From: Celerinatantimonas yamalensis
Lineage (GTDB): Bacteria; Pseudomonadota; Gammaproteobacteria; Enterobacterales; Celerinatantimonadaceae
Length of the DNA: 64,000 nucleotides
Assembly (NCBI RefSeq): GCF_046054155.1
Contig: NZ_JBEQCT010000006.1
Coordinates: 124,001 to 188,000, forward strand
Direction of reading: 5' to 3'
Below, piece after piece: positions 27,685 to 35,421 of this stretch. Position numbers and translations under genes: made by a program. Every line of letters begins with the position of its first letter. Within the stretch, counting starts at the first letter, position 1. The notes beneath the pieces were generated by a model. The model ran no database searches, was not told where the DNA came from, and saw only the letters and a list, made by a program, of their open reading frames with translations.

Positions 27685-28450
27685 TGATGATGCAGTAAAT
27701 CAGAACTCACCACTGATTGATCACCTACTAGAACTGCGACGGCGAATGTTGGCAAGTTTAGCCAGCATTTTGCTGATTTTTCTCTGCCTTGTATATTTTT
27801 CTGACAAAATTTATGCGCTTGTAGCGAAACCGCTCTTGGCGGTACTTCCTGCGCATGCCTCGATGATTGCAACTGATATTACCGCGCCGCTACTTACACC
27901 GATAAAACTCACCATCGTGTTTTCGGCGTTGTTGGCACTGCCGTATATCTTGAGTCAAGTTTGGTTATTTATTGCTCCAGGATTATATCTTCATGAGAAG
28001 CGACTTATTTTTCCACTGGTAGTCGCCAGTACTTTGCTCTTTTACTCCGGAATGCTATTTGCCTATTTTGTCATTTTCCCGATTGCGTTTCATTTTTTTA
28101 CCTCGGTGGCCCCTGCGGGCGTTACGATAGCCACCGATATTTCGAGTTACCTCGATTTTGTGCTGAAGCTATTTTTTGCCTTTGGTACCGCTTTTGAGAT
28201 CCCCGTTGCGACGGTGTTATTGTGTTGGTCTGGGGTAACGTCTCCTGCGGCGTTGCGAGCCAAGCGTCCTTATGTGATTGTTGCGGTATTTGTGATAGGG
28301 ATGCTATTAACGCCCCCAGATGTGATCTCTCAAACGTTATTAGCAATCCCGATGTGGTTGTTATTTGAGCTTGGGTTGTTCTTTGCCAAGTTTTATACTG
28401 GTAGAGGCGAGCGCCGTTACCATCAAGAGACACCTGATAACGATGATTGA
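27674..28450 (+). CDS. tatC: Sec-independent translocase subunit TatC
   Basis: A 258-residue inner-membrane protein with six TM helices that binds twin-arginine signal peptides. Family residues are visible in the N-terminal LIDHLLELRRRML, in LPYILSQVWLFIAPGLYLHEKR, and in FGTAFEIPVATVLL (the conserved F-x-x-x-F-E-x-P). It overlaps tatD by 8 bases. Confidence 0.97.
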   Translation: MSDSDDAVNQNSPLIDHLLELRRRMLASLASILLIFLCLVYFSDKIYALVAKPLLAVLPAHASMIATDITAPLLTPIKLTIVFSALLALPYILSQVWLFIAPGLYLHEKRLIFPLVVASTLLFYSGMLFAYFVIFPIAFHFFTSVAPAGVTIATDISSYLDFVLKLFFAFGTAFEIPVATVLLCWSGVTSPAALRAKRPYVIVAVFVIGMLLTPPDVISQTLLAIPMWLLFELGLFFAKFYTGRGERRYHQETPDNDD

Positions 28451-29234
28451 TATTGCCTTAAATTTAGCGAGTAGCCAGTTTGACTCCGATCGTGCTGATG
28501 TGGTTGAGCGCGCAAGCCAAGCTGGGGTCACCCAATTTTTATTGCTAGCGAGTGAAGTGAACGAGGCCGAACAGTTAGTGCCTATGGCCGAAAGTTTTTC
28601 GGGTGCTTATGTAACGGCAGGTTGTCACCCCCATCAAGCCAGTACCTTCCAAACGGGTGATCGTCAGCGCATCGCTCAATTATGTGCGCATCGAAAAGTG
28701 GTTGCCGTTGGCGAATGTGGTCTAGATTATAATCGTAACTATAGCGATCCGAGTGTGCAGCGCGATGTCTTTGCGCAGCAGCTTGATATCGCCATAGAGC
28801 TGCAAAAGCCGGTATTGCTGCACGAGCGCGATGCCGAGGATGACTTCATGGACATTTTAGCCCCAAGGCTGGCTGAGCTCCCAGCGGCTGTGTTACACTG
28901 CTTTACTGGCTCGGCCGGAAGCTTAACGCGTTATTTAGATGCAGGGCTCTATATTGGGATTACCGGTTGGATTTGCGATGAACGTCGCGGCTTAGGTCTA
29001 CGAAAATTGGTTCCCCAAATCCCAGCCTCTCGATTATTTTTAGAAACCGATGCACCTTACCTATTGCCCCGAGATTTGCCACAAAAGCCTAAAAATCGGC
29101 GTAATGAGCCTGGTTATCTGCCCCATATCTACCAAACAGTTGCGACCTTACGAGGCGAGCCTCTTGAGCCATTAATCGCTCAGATTCAAACGAACTTTCA
29201 GCAGGTTTTTTTGAATGAAATCTTCTCTAATTAG
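28443..29234 (+). CDS. tatD: TatD family metal-dependent DNase
   Basis: A 263-residue TIM-barrel metallohydrolase with 3'-5' exonuclease activity in E. coli, implicated in DNA repair and quality control; despite the name it is not needed for Tat export. Metal and substrate residues are seen in VAVGECGLDYNRNY, PVLLHERDAEDD, AVLHCFTGS and LFLETDAPYLLPRD. The usual N-terminal His-x-His is replaced: the protein begins MIDIALNLASSQFD, with Asn at the His position, as in the TatD rather than the YcfH branch. I chose ATG 28443, overlapping the tatC stop. Confidence 0.93.
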   Translation: MIDIALNLASSQFDSDRADVVERASQAGVTQFLLLASEVNEAEQLVPMAESFSGAYVTAGCHPHQASTFQTGDRQRIAQLCAHRKVVAVGECGLDYNRNYSDPSVQRDVFAQQLDIAIELQKPVLLHERDAEDDFMDILAPRLAELPAAVLHCFTGSAGSLTRYLDAGLYIGITGWICDERRGLGLRKLVPQIPASRLFLETDAPYLLPRDLPQKPKNRRNEPGYLPHIYQTVATLRGEPLEPLIAQIQTNFQQVFLNEIFSN

Positions 29235-29253
29235 TCTATAACGGGAGTGTGCT

Positions 29254-30261
29254 GTGAATGAATTAAGTCAGTTTCCCTTGCGCCGGATGCGACGCCTTCG
29301 TGCTCATGATTTTTCTCGCCGGTTGGTTGCTGAAAATCAGCTAACAGTCGATGATCTGATTTATCCAATGTTTGTGCTGGAAGGGAGCGGGCGCATTGAA
29401 GAAGTTTCATCAATGCCAGGAGTATTTCGCTACAGTATTGATGAATTAGTCAAAGAAGTTAAAGAGATCGAAGCTTTAGGGATCCCAGTCATTGATCTAT
29501 TTCCTTATGTTGAATTGGACAAGAAGTCGCTAGGCGCTGAAGAAGCGTACAACGATGATGGGTTAATTCAACGTGCTATTCGAGCGATAAAAGCAGCCTG
29601 TCCGGATATCGGCGTGATGACAGATGTGGCGCTTGACCCATTTACCACCCACGGTCAGGATGGCATCATTGATGACAACGGCTATGTGCTCAATGATGTA
29701 TCCGTTGAGGTATTGGTCAAGCAAGCACTTTCGCATCTAGAAGCTGGTGCTGATGTGATTTCCCCTAGTGACATGATGGATGGACGTATTTTGGCAATGC
29801 GTCAAGCTTTTGAAAAAGCTGGTTTTGTTAACGCGCAAATTATGGCTTACTCCGCGAAATACGCATCTTGTTTTTATGGCCCATTCCGGGATGCCATTGG
29901 CTCTAATGGCAATATTAAAGGTGGTAATAAAAAGACTTATCAGATGGATCCTGCCAATGGCCGCGAAGCGCTGCAAGAAGTGGGGCTTGATATTCAAGAG
30001 GGTGCTGATATGGTGATGATTAAACCAGGTATGCCTTATTTAGATTTAGTGCGCCAAACCAAAGATGCCTTTGGTGTTCCTACCTTTGCCTATCAGGTGA
30101 GCGGTGAGTATGCCATGCAGATGGCTGCATTCCAAAATGGCTGGTTAGATGAACGCTCTACAGTGATGGAATCATTACTTTGTTTTAAACGCGCTGGAGC
30201 GGATGGTATTTTAACCTATTTTGCCAAGCGTGTAGCGCAGTGGCTTAACGAAAAAAAATAG
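29254..30261 (+). CDS. hemB: delta-aminolevulinic acid dehydratase (porphobilinogen synthase)
   Basis: A 335-residue enzyme that condenses two 5-aminolevulinate molecules into porphobilinogen. Schiff-base lysines are in YSAKYASCFYGPFRDA (about 205) and MIKPGMPYLD (Lys257). The metal site reads ALDPFTTHGQDG, lacking the three-cysteine zinc cluster of the E. coli type, so this is the Mg-dependent class. The start is GTG 29254. It follows tatD after 19 bases and ends in a strong terminator, which may close the whole cluster. Confidence 0.97.
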   Translation: MNELSQFPLRRMRRLRAHDFSRRLVAENQLTVDDLIYPMFVLEGSGRIEEVSSMPGVFRYSIDELVKEVKEIEALGIPVIDLFPYVELDKKSLGAEEAYNDDGLIQRAIRAIKAACPDIGVMTDVALDPFTTHGQDGIIDDNGYVLNDVSVEVLVKQALSHLEAGADVISPSDMMDGRILAMRQAFEKAGFVNAQIMAYSAKYASCFYGPFRDAIGSNGNIKGGNKKTYQMDPANGREALQEVGLDIQEGADMVMIKPGMPYLDLVRQTKDAFGVPTFAYQVSGEYAMQMAAFQNGWLDERSTVMESLLCFKRAGADGILTYFAKRVAQWLNEKK

Positions 30262-30285
30262 CCGACTATTAAAATTATATCTGCT

Positions 30286-30311
30286 AAAAGCACCTATAAG
30301 TAGGTGCTTTT
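30286..30311 (+). terminator. intrinsic terminator of hemB
   Basis: An 11-bp perfect stem (AAAAGCACCTA/TAGGTGCTTTT) with a 4-base loop, ending in a T run, lies 25 bases after the hemB stop. Confidence 0.95.
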
Positions 30312-30567
30312 TACGATCTACCTATTTTGGCATCTCGTTATGATTGTGCCGCCCATCTAGATTTAACTGTTCAGTCATCTATAGCTTAGAGTGTTTTTAT
30401 ATTTGTGGGCATCAGTCAGTCGTTATGCGATTGACATTTAACAGTCTGGCTAGGTGAATAGCAAAGCTGTATAAAGTGCCAATATGCTGTGCTGTTCGCT
30501 GTTGTCTAGAAATCATTCTGTTATTATCAAAGTAGCTAGCAAAAGAGCGAAATAAGAGGGAGTCAAG

Positions 30568-31002
30568 ATGAGACATATCTATCGGTGGTCTATTATACTG
30601 GCTATTTTATTATTATCAGGATGTGCAAAGCAGCTTACACAGCAGCGGAGTATTTCAATCGACCAGCCTATTTATTTGCGCGGGGTATTTACTTGGTGGG
30701 ATGCAGAGTCTCAATATCAGCTTCATCCAGTGGCTGGACATTCTGGACTTTGGATGACGCAGATTGAGCTAATTGCTGATGGCCAACCATATGAATGGAA
30801 GATTGGCGATAAGGATTGGCAGTGTGGTACCGATTTTGGTTATTTGTCTGATGATAGCCCAATGGTGTTAGGGCAGTCACGTGCTGTCGATAGTTGTGCA
30901 CAATTTAACAGTTTGAAATTCACGCCAAAGCAAGATGGATTTTATCAGTTCTACTTAGATGTGAGTCATCAGCCAGCGATCGTCTACATCAACAAAAAGT
31001 AG
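30568..31002 (+). CDS. small lipoprotein with a glycogen/starch-binding-like fold
   Basis: A 144-residue exported lipoprotein. The signal peptide ends in the lipobox LLSG-C, giving lipidated Cys19; residue +2 is Ala, which in enterobacteria allows outer-membrane sorting. The rest is one compact beta-rich domain. IYLRGVFTWWDAESQYQL, then an aromatic-rich strand, YEWKIGDKDWQCGTDFGY and FYQFYLDVSHQPAIVYI resemble the small N-terminal carbohydrate-binding domains of alpha-amylase/pullulanase-type proteins. Here it stands alone with no catalytic domain. It is monocistronic, with a good GAGGGAG site before the ATG. The carbohydrate assignment is inference. Confidence 0.7.
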   Translation: MRHIYRWSIILAILLLSGCAKQLTQQRSISIDQPIYLRGVFTWWDAESQYQLHPVAGHSGLWMTQIELIADGQPYEWKIGDKDWQCGTDFGYLSDDSPMVLGQSRAVDSCAQFNSLKFTPKQDGFYQFYLDVSHQPAIVYINKK

Positions 31003-31026
31003 ACCGTTTGATCGAAGATTAGAATT

Positions 31027-31042
31027 TGTTTCACGTGAAACA
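31027..31042. promoter_or_regulatory. parS site 1
   Basis: Perfect copy of the 16-bp ParB-binding palindrome TGTTTCACGTGAAACA. It starts 25 bases after the lipoprotein stop codon. ParB loads at parS and spreads to organise the origin region for segregation. Confidence 0.92.
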
Positions 31043-31152
31043 TAACGTGAACATATCAGTATTCTAAACTAGCCGTGTTGAGCCATGGCTCAGAGATTTA
31101 CTTGTGGGCGTTTTTAAACCGTGCTAGTCAAAGGTAAAGGGTGTAACTAAAT

Positions 31153-31168
31153 TGTTTCACGTGAAACA
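31153..31168. promoter_or_regulatory. parS site 2
   Basis: Perfect TGTTTCACGTGAAACA; the symmetry extends to 20 bp (31151-31170). It lies 126 bases from site 1, centre to centre. Confidence 0.92.
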
Positions 31169-31665
31169 ATTAATAAAAGAAAGTGTGTTTTTGTAGCGGC
31201 GGCGGCGCGGATTGATCGAACTGCCTATCGTTATTCTCCATTTCTGTAATGCTTCAAGGAGGCTATGATCTATTTAAATTGCTGAGCTAAGAGCTGCTGT
31301 TGTAGATCAGTTGTTATTAAGGGGTGAAGTGACGCAATTTAAAAACGCCTTGATTTGGCCTCGCGCGTGTTACGCGACTTAAAGCTGACTGACTTATTAT
31401 TGTCGTGATCGCCGAAGTAAAATTGACCTGCCCACGGAGTTATACGTTATCTTACTCCTTGTTATCCACTTTCTAGAATGGCCAGTCTTCTTCTTGCGGC
31501 GTCTTCTCTCAGCCTCAGTCGATGCCTTTTTCCGCTGATCTATGCTGTGTGGCAAGGGCGGGGAACGAATAGATTGTTGTCTTAGGTGGGCCAATTTTAT
31601 GTTCGCTGCTATTAGCTAAGCTTGTTGGTCATTTTTATATTGGCATTTAAAAACGCACTATCAGT

Positions 31666-31681
31666 GGTTTCACGTGAAACA
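31666..31681. promoter_or_regulatory. parS site 3 (one mismatch)
   Basis: GGTTTCACGTGAAACA, differing from the consensus only at the outermost base. The inner 14 bp that carry the symmetric contacts are intact. Confidence 0.85.
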
Positions 31682-31781
31682 CATTAAGAAAATATTACAA
31701 TGGATAGTTGTGACTAATTTGCTAGAGGTAGGAACATTACTCTTGGATAATACCTTGTTCGTCCAAGTGCCAAAGCATAAA

Positions 31782-31815
31782 AATAGGTATTGTTTCACGT
31801 GAAACAATACCTATT
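31782..31815. promoter_or_regulatory. parS site 4 inside a 34-bp perfect palindrome
   Basis: Perfect parS core at 31791-31806. The symmetry continues nine bases on each side (arms AATAGGTAT and ATACCTATT), making a 34-bp perfect palindrome with no spacer. No T tract follows. This is far longer than the ParB footprint requires, so another symmetric DNA binder or a cruciform role is possible. Confidence 0.92.
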
Positions 31816-32120
31816 GAAAATCCTGCTTGTCTCGATTTGCTATCTTTAAAGTACGTAACTTTACTATGTTGCCATGCAGATACTAGATCTCGCAACTCAC
31901 ACCAATATGTCTGTCTCTACTTTTGGCGAGAAATTTATCGGTCATTCTGGATAACTCAATCTGGCTGCTGATGCTGATCATGGAGAAAACTGCAATAACT
32001 AGAATCAGGATAATTGGGGGAGGGCTGGCCACATTCAGATTAATATGAGTTTCTCGGCTGATTAGTCTTCTAGCTAGCGCTTTCATCATACGTTATGAAG
32101 GGTTAAAGTTAGTTCTCATT

Positions 32121-32145
32121 AAAAAGGCCCAGTATTCACTGGGCC
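32121..32145 (-). terminator. intrinsic terminator of ibpA
   Basis: An 8-bp stem GGCCCAGT/ACTGGGCC with a 4-base loop. On the minus strand it is followed by TTTTTAATG, 67 bases beyond the ibpA stop. Confidence 0.93.
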
Positions 32146-32212
32146 CAAATTTATCGAATTATATCGGTATATTTCTTTGCTACGAAATATGTGCACCTAA
32201 TTACAAATCATT

Positions 32213-32683
32213 TTAAGCATTTTCAATGAGATCAGGTGTTCTCCCGGCTCGAATCTCAATTTTTTTAGGTTTCAATTCTTCAGGTATCTCACGAATCAAG
32301 TCGATATTCAATAAGCCATTTTCGATATTGGCTGCATGGACTTTGACATGATCGGCCAACTGATAGCGCCGTTCAAAGCCACGTTCAGCAATTCCTTGAT
32401 AAAGGAATTTTCGCTCTTGAGTGGCGACATCCTCATCGTTTGCTTTTTTACCTGTAACGACTAGTGTGTTTTCATGGCTAGTAATATCTAACTCGGCTTC
32501 ACTAAAACCTGCAACTGCAAGAGTAATTCGATAGTGATTGTCCCCGACCAACTCTATATTATATGGGGGATAACCATTACCGTTTTGTGCTGAAGCGCTT
32601 GCTGCTGCTTCGACAAGATTGGCTAAGCGATCAAAACCGATAGCACTACGATAAAGTGGGGTAAAATCAAATTGACTACGCAT
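32213..32683 (-). CDS. ibpA: small heat-shock protein IbpA (Hsp20)
   Basis: A 156-residue alpha-crystallin-domain holdase that binds unfolding proteins and hands them to DnaK/ClpB. The N-terminus FDFTPLYRSAIGFDRLANL and YPPYNIELVGDNHYRITLAVAGF, ERKFLYQGIAERGFERRYQLADHVKV and the later NGLLNIDLIREIPEELKPKKIEI match IbpA closely. The conserved I-x-I/V motif is seen as IEI near 142-144. Only one copy is present here (no ibpB). A sigma-32 promoter and a ROSE-type thermometer precede it, so both transcription and translation should be heat-induced. Confidence 0.96.
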   Translation of the reverse strand: MRSQFDFTPLYRSAIGFDRLANLVEAAASASAQNGNGYPPYNIELVGDNHYRITLAVAGFSEAELDITSHENTLVVTGKKANDEDVATQERKFLYQGIAERGFERRYQLADHVKVHAANIENGLLNIDLIREIPEELKPKKIEIRAGRTPDLIENA

Positions 32684-32685
32684 TG

Positions 32686-32786
32686 TATAATCCTCTTAAT
32701 TGAGCAATTAATGCAATGATTCGATGAAATCATCCAAATCATTACGAGTTTAAACGTATTGTGTGGTCCTCATTGGCTCCACAATA
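32686..32786 (-). promoter_or_regulatory. ROSE-type RNA thermometer in the ibpA leader
   Basis: In the ibpA mRNA the hairpin nearest the start pairs AAUUGCUC (32702-32709) with GAGGAUU (32689-32695). This buries the AGGA ribosome-binding site and leaves the single bulged G of the UUGCU element, the hallmark of ROSE thermometers. Two more hairpins stand upstream (32715-32743 and about 32757-32786), giving the usual multi-stem layout. Heat should melt the last stem and permit translation. Confidence 0.85.
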
Positions 32787-32790
32787 ATAA

Positions 32791-32820
32791 AGATGGGTGC
32801 ACGGTTAAATTTTTCAAGGG
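32791..32820 (-). promoter_or_regulatory. sigma-32 (RpoH) promoter of ibpA
   Basis: On the minus strand CCCTTGAAA (32812-32820) is followed, after 14 bases, by CCCATCT (32791-32797), matching the heat-shock consensus CTTGAAA-N(13-17)-CCCATnT. It lies directly upstream of the thermometer hairpins. Confidence 0.9.
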
Positions 32821-32920
32821 TTATACAACTAAATTTTTTATAAAAATGAGACTGTCTTTTTAAATTTATTTATAACTGATTGAATTTTTTAGTTTTTTTG
32901 TGACAGTGAAAAAAGGAAAT

Positions 32921-32945
32921 AAAAAAGCCAGGAGACCCTGGCTTT
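32921..32945 (-). terminator. intrinsic terminator of gyrB
   Basis: A 9-bp stem (AAAGCCAGG/CCTGGCTTT) with a 4-base loop. The minus-strand tail is T-rich. It closes the dnaA-dnaN-recF-gyrB operon. Confidence 0.94.
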
Positions 32946-32984
32946 GAATGAACTGTTAATATCTTACTAAGATGTGAGGTTACG

Positions 32985-35408
32985 CTAGATATCTAGGTTC
33001 GCTACATTCAATGCATTCATTTCGATAAATTCACGACGTGGCTCAACTTGGTCTCCCATGAGTGTGGTGAATAATCGATCGCAGGCAACGGCATCTTCAA
33101 TGGTCACTTGAAGCATCCGACGCGAGTCCGGATCCATCGTTGTTTCCCACAGCTGATCGGGGTTCATCTCACCTAGCCCTTTGTAGCGCTGTACTGAAAT
33201 ACCCTTTTTCGAATCATTCATCAACCAACTAAGCGCATCTTCAAAGGTTTGTACGGGGTATTTTTTATTCCCGCGCTCCACATAGGCACCTTCTTCAAGC
33301 AAATTACCAATCACTTGGCCGAGTTCAACAATCTTGCCATATTCATGGCTTTCGAAAAACTCATGTTCGAACTGATATTGTGTGTCAACGCCATGCATCC
33401 GATGAGAGACTTTGGGTTGATACACGGGTAGTTCTGGGTGTTTTTCGATAATTGTTTCATAATAATTGCCGCTAGGTAGCCGGGCATTGATCGGTGCAAT
33501 GAGTTCATCCATCCATTGGCGAGTCGCCGCTTCGTCTTTTAACATTTCAGGCTGCAGGGTTCGATGATAGATCATCTGGTCGAGCAATTGTTTCGGATAA
33601 CGTCTTGCGAGACGATCAATCATTTTTTGCACAGTTCTGTATTGGCGAACCATGCTTTCTAATGTTTCCCCACTAATTGCGGGGGCATGCTCGCTGACAT
33701 GCAAACTTGAATCATCCAAAGCAAGCGATGTGAAGTATTCAATTAACGCAACATCATCTTTAATATACGTTTCTTGCTTGCCCTTTTTCATTTTATATAG
33801 AGGGGGCTGGGCAATGTAGACATAACCACGTTCGATAATCTCTGGCATTTGCCGATAAAAGAAGGTGAGCAGCAGGGTCCGAATATGTGAACCATCAACA
33901 TCGGCATCGGTCATAATAATGATGTAGTGATAGCGAGTTTTATCTGGATTATACTCATCACGGCCAATACCACAGCCTAGTGCCGTAATTAGTGTTGCCA
34001 CTTCTTGTGACGAAAGCATTTTGTCAAAGCGAGCCTTCTCAACGTTTAGAATTTTACCTTTGAGGGGGAGAACGGCTTGGTTTTTGCGGTTACGCGCCTG
34101 TTTTGCACTGCCACCGGCAGAGTCCCCTTCCACAAGGTATAGTTCAGATAGACCAGGGTTTTTTTCCTGACAATCGGCCAATTTACCGGGTAGACCTGCT
34201 AAATCAAGAGCACCTTTGCGGCGGGTCATTTCACGGGCTTTACGAGCGGCTTCACGGGCGCGAGCTGCATCGACAATTTTTTGTGTGATACATTTTGCGT
34301 CATTTGGCTGTTCGAGTAAAAATTCGCTAAATTTTTCTCCCATGCTCTGTTCGACGGCTGTTTTAACCTCGGAAGAAACCAGTTTATCTTTGGTTTGGCT
34401 TGAAAATTTAGGATCTGGTACTTTCACGGAAATGACCGCAGTGAGTCCTTCACGGGCATCTTCGCCGGCGGCACTGGTCTTATTCTTCTTGTTGTTACCT
34501 GCCTCTTTATCCATGTAGCTGTTTAAAGTGCGGGTAAGGGCTGCACGAAAACCAGCTAAATGAGCGCCTCCATCACGTTGCGGAATATTGTTAGTGAAGC
34601 AATAGATATTCTCTTGATAGCTATCATTCCACTGCATGGCAATTTCCACGGTAATACCATCGTCTTCTCTGTCACAGCTAAAGTAGAATGGCTTATCATG
34701 GATCAGTGTTTTATTGTGATTTAAAAACTCAACAAAGGCTCGGATCCCGCCTTCATACATGAAATGATCTTCACGATTATCGCGTTCATCACGCAGTATA
34801 ATAGAGACCCCTGAGTTCAAAAATGACAGCTCACGCAGGCGCTTCGCCAAGATTTCGTAATGGAATAAGACATCAGCAAAGACTTCTGAACTAGGCCAAA
34901 AACGAATGGCGGTCCCTGTTTGGGCTGTTTCACCAATCTGCTTTAATGGTTCAACAGGCTCACCAAGGCGGTAATACTGCTCATAGACATGGCCTTGACG
35001 ACGAACAACCAGTTTAAGTTTACTCGATAGCGCGTTGACCACCGAAATCCCTACGCCATGTAGGCCGCCTGATACTTTATAAGAGTTATCGTCAAATTTG
35101 CCGCCAGCATGCAGGACCGTCATGATCACTTGCGCTGCAGAAACGCCTTCCTCTTCGTGTAAGTCGACCGGGATGCCACGACCATCATCAGTGACAGAAA
35201 CGGAACCATCGCTGTGGATTGTGACGACAATATCTTTACAGTAGCCTGCTAATGTTTCATCAATGGAGTTATCGACAACTTCAAAGACCATGTGATGTAG
35301 GCCGGTACCATCATCGGTATCCCCAATATACATCCCTGGACGCTTTCTCACTGCATCAAGGCCTTTTAAAACCTTAATACTTGACGAACCATAATTATTT
35401 TCAGCCAT
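32985..35408 (-). CDS. gyrB: DNA gyrase subunit B
   Basis: The 807-residue ATPase subunit of gyrase, which introduces negative supercoils. Order: GHKL ATPase domain (VVDNSIDETLAGYC, DDGRGIPV, GGLHGVGISVVNALS), transducer, Toprim domain (LYLVEGDSAGGSAKQARNRKNQAVLPLKGKILNVEKA; MTDADVDGSHIRTLLLTFF) and the C-terminal RYKGLGEMNPDQLWETTMDP. The length shows the gammaproteobacterial insert within the Toprim region. ATG 35408 is chosen (MAENNYGSSSIKVLKGLDAV); an upstream frame to 35441 would overlap recF. It is separated from recF by 13 bases. Confidence 0.98.
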   Translation of the reverse strand: MAENNYGSSSIKVLKGLDAVRKRPGMYIGDTDDGTGLHHMVFEVVDNSIDETLAGYCKDIVVTIHSDGSVSVTDDGRGIPVDLHEEEGVSAAQVIMTVLHAGGKFDDNSYKVSGGLHGVGISVVNALSSKLKLVVRRQGHVYEQYYRLGEPVEPLKQIGETAQTGTAIRFWPSSEVFADVLFHYEILAKRLRELSFLNSGVSIILRDERDNREDHFMYEGGIRAFVEFLNHNKTLIHDKPFYFSCDREDDGITVEIAMQWNDSYQENIYCFTNNIPQRDGGAHLAGFRAALTRTLNSYMDKEAGNNKKNKTSAAGEDAREGLTAVISVKVPDPKFSSQTKDKLVSSEVKTAVEQSMGEKFSEFLLEQPNDAKCITQKIVDAARAREAARKAREMTRRKGALDLAGLPGKLADCQEKNPGLSELYLVEGDSAGGSAKQARNRKNQAVLPLKGKILNVEKARFDKMLSSQEVATLITALGCGIGRDEYNPDKTRYHYIIIMTDADVDGSHIRTLLLTFFYRQMPEIIERGYVYIAQPPLYKMKKGKQETYIKDDVALIEYFTSLALDDSSLHVSEHAPAISGETLESMVRQYRTVQKMIDRLARRYPKQLLDQMIYHRTLQPEMLKDEAATRQWMDELIAPINARLPSGNYYETIIEKHPELPVYQPKVSHRMHGVDTQYQFEHEFFESHEYGKIVELGQVIGNLLEEGAYVERGNKKYPVQTFEDALSWLMNDSKKGISVQRYKGLGEMNPDQLWETTMDPDSRRMLQVTIEDAVACDRLFTTLMGDQVEPRREFIEMNALNVANLDI

Positions 35409-35421
35409 GTTTCGCTCTCGT

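Larger units (their letters stand above)
31003..32120. other. gene-free origin-proximal region carrying parS sites
   Basis: About 1.1 kb with no convincing coding sequence. It holds four parS-type palindromes (listed separately), a 14-bp palindrome TGAGCCATGGCTCA (31079-31092), and three copies of TTTAAAAACGC: inverted within 31107-31118, direct at 31338-31348 and 31646-31656. One near-DnaA box TTATCCACT lies at 31462-31470. Two short minus-strand open frames (31397-31594, 31883-32089) lack ribosome-binding sites and I do not call them genes. Confidence 0.6.

Noticed and set aside
31397..31594. 65-residue minus-strand open frame
   Set aside because: Composition is an unlikely basic mix, with no start signal and no recognisable motif.
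31883..32089. 68-residue minus-strand open frame with one hydrophobic stretch
   Set aside because: It has no ribosome-binding site, lies beyond the ibpA terminator and resembles no family I know.
31003..32120. oriC in the gene-free region next to gyrB
   Set aside because: Only one near-match to a DnaA box (31462-31470) is seen, with no AT-rich 13-mer array or dense GATC cluster. parS sites alone do not define an origin.
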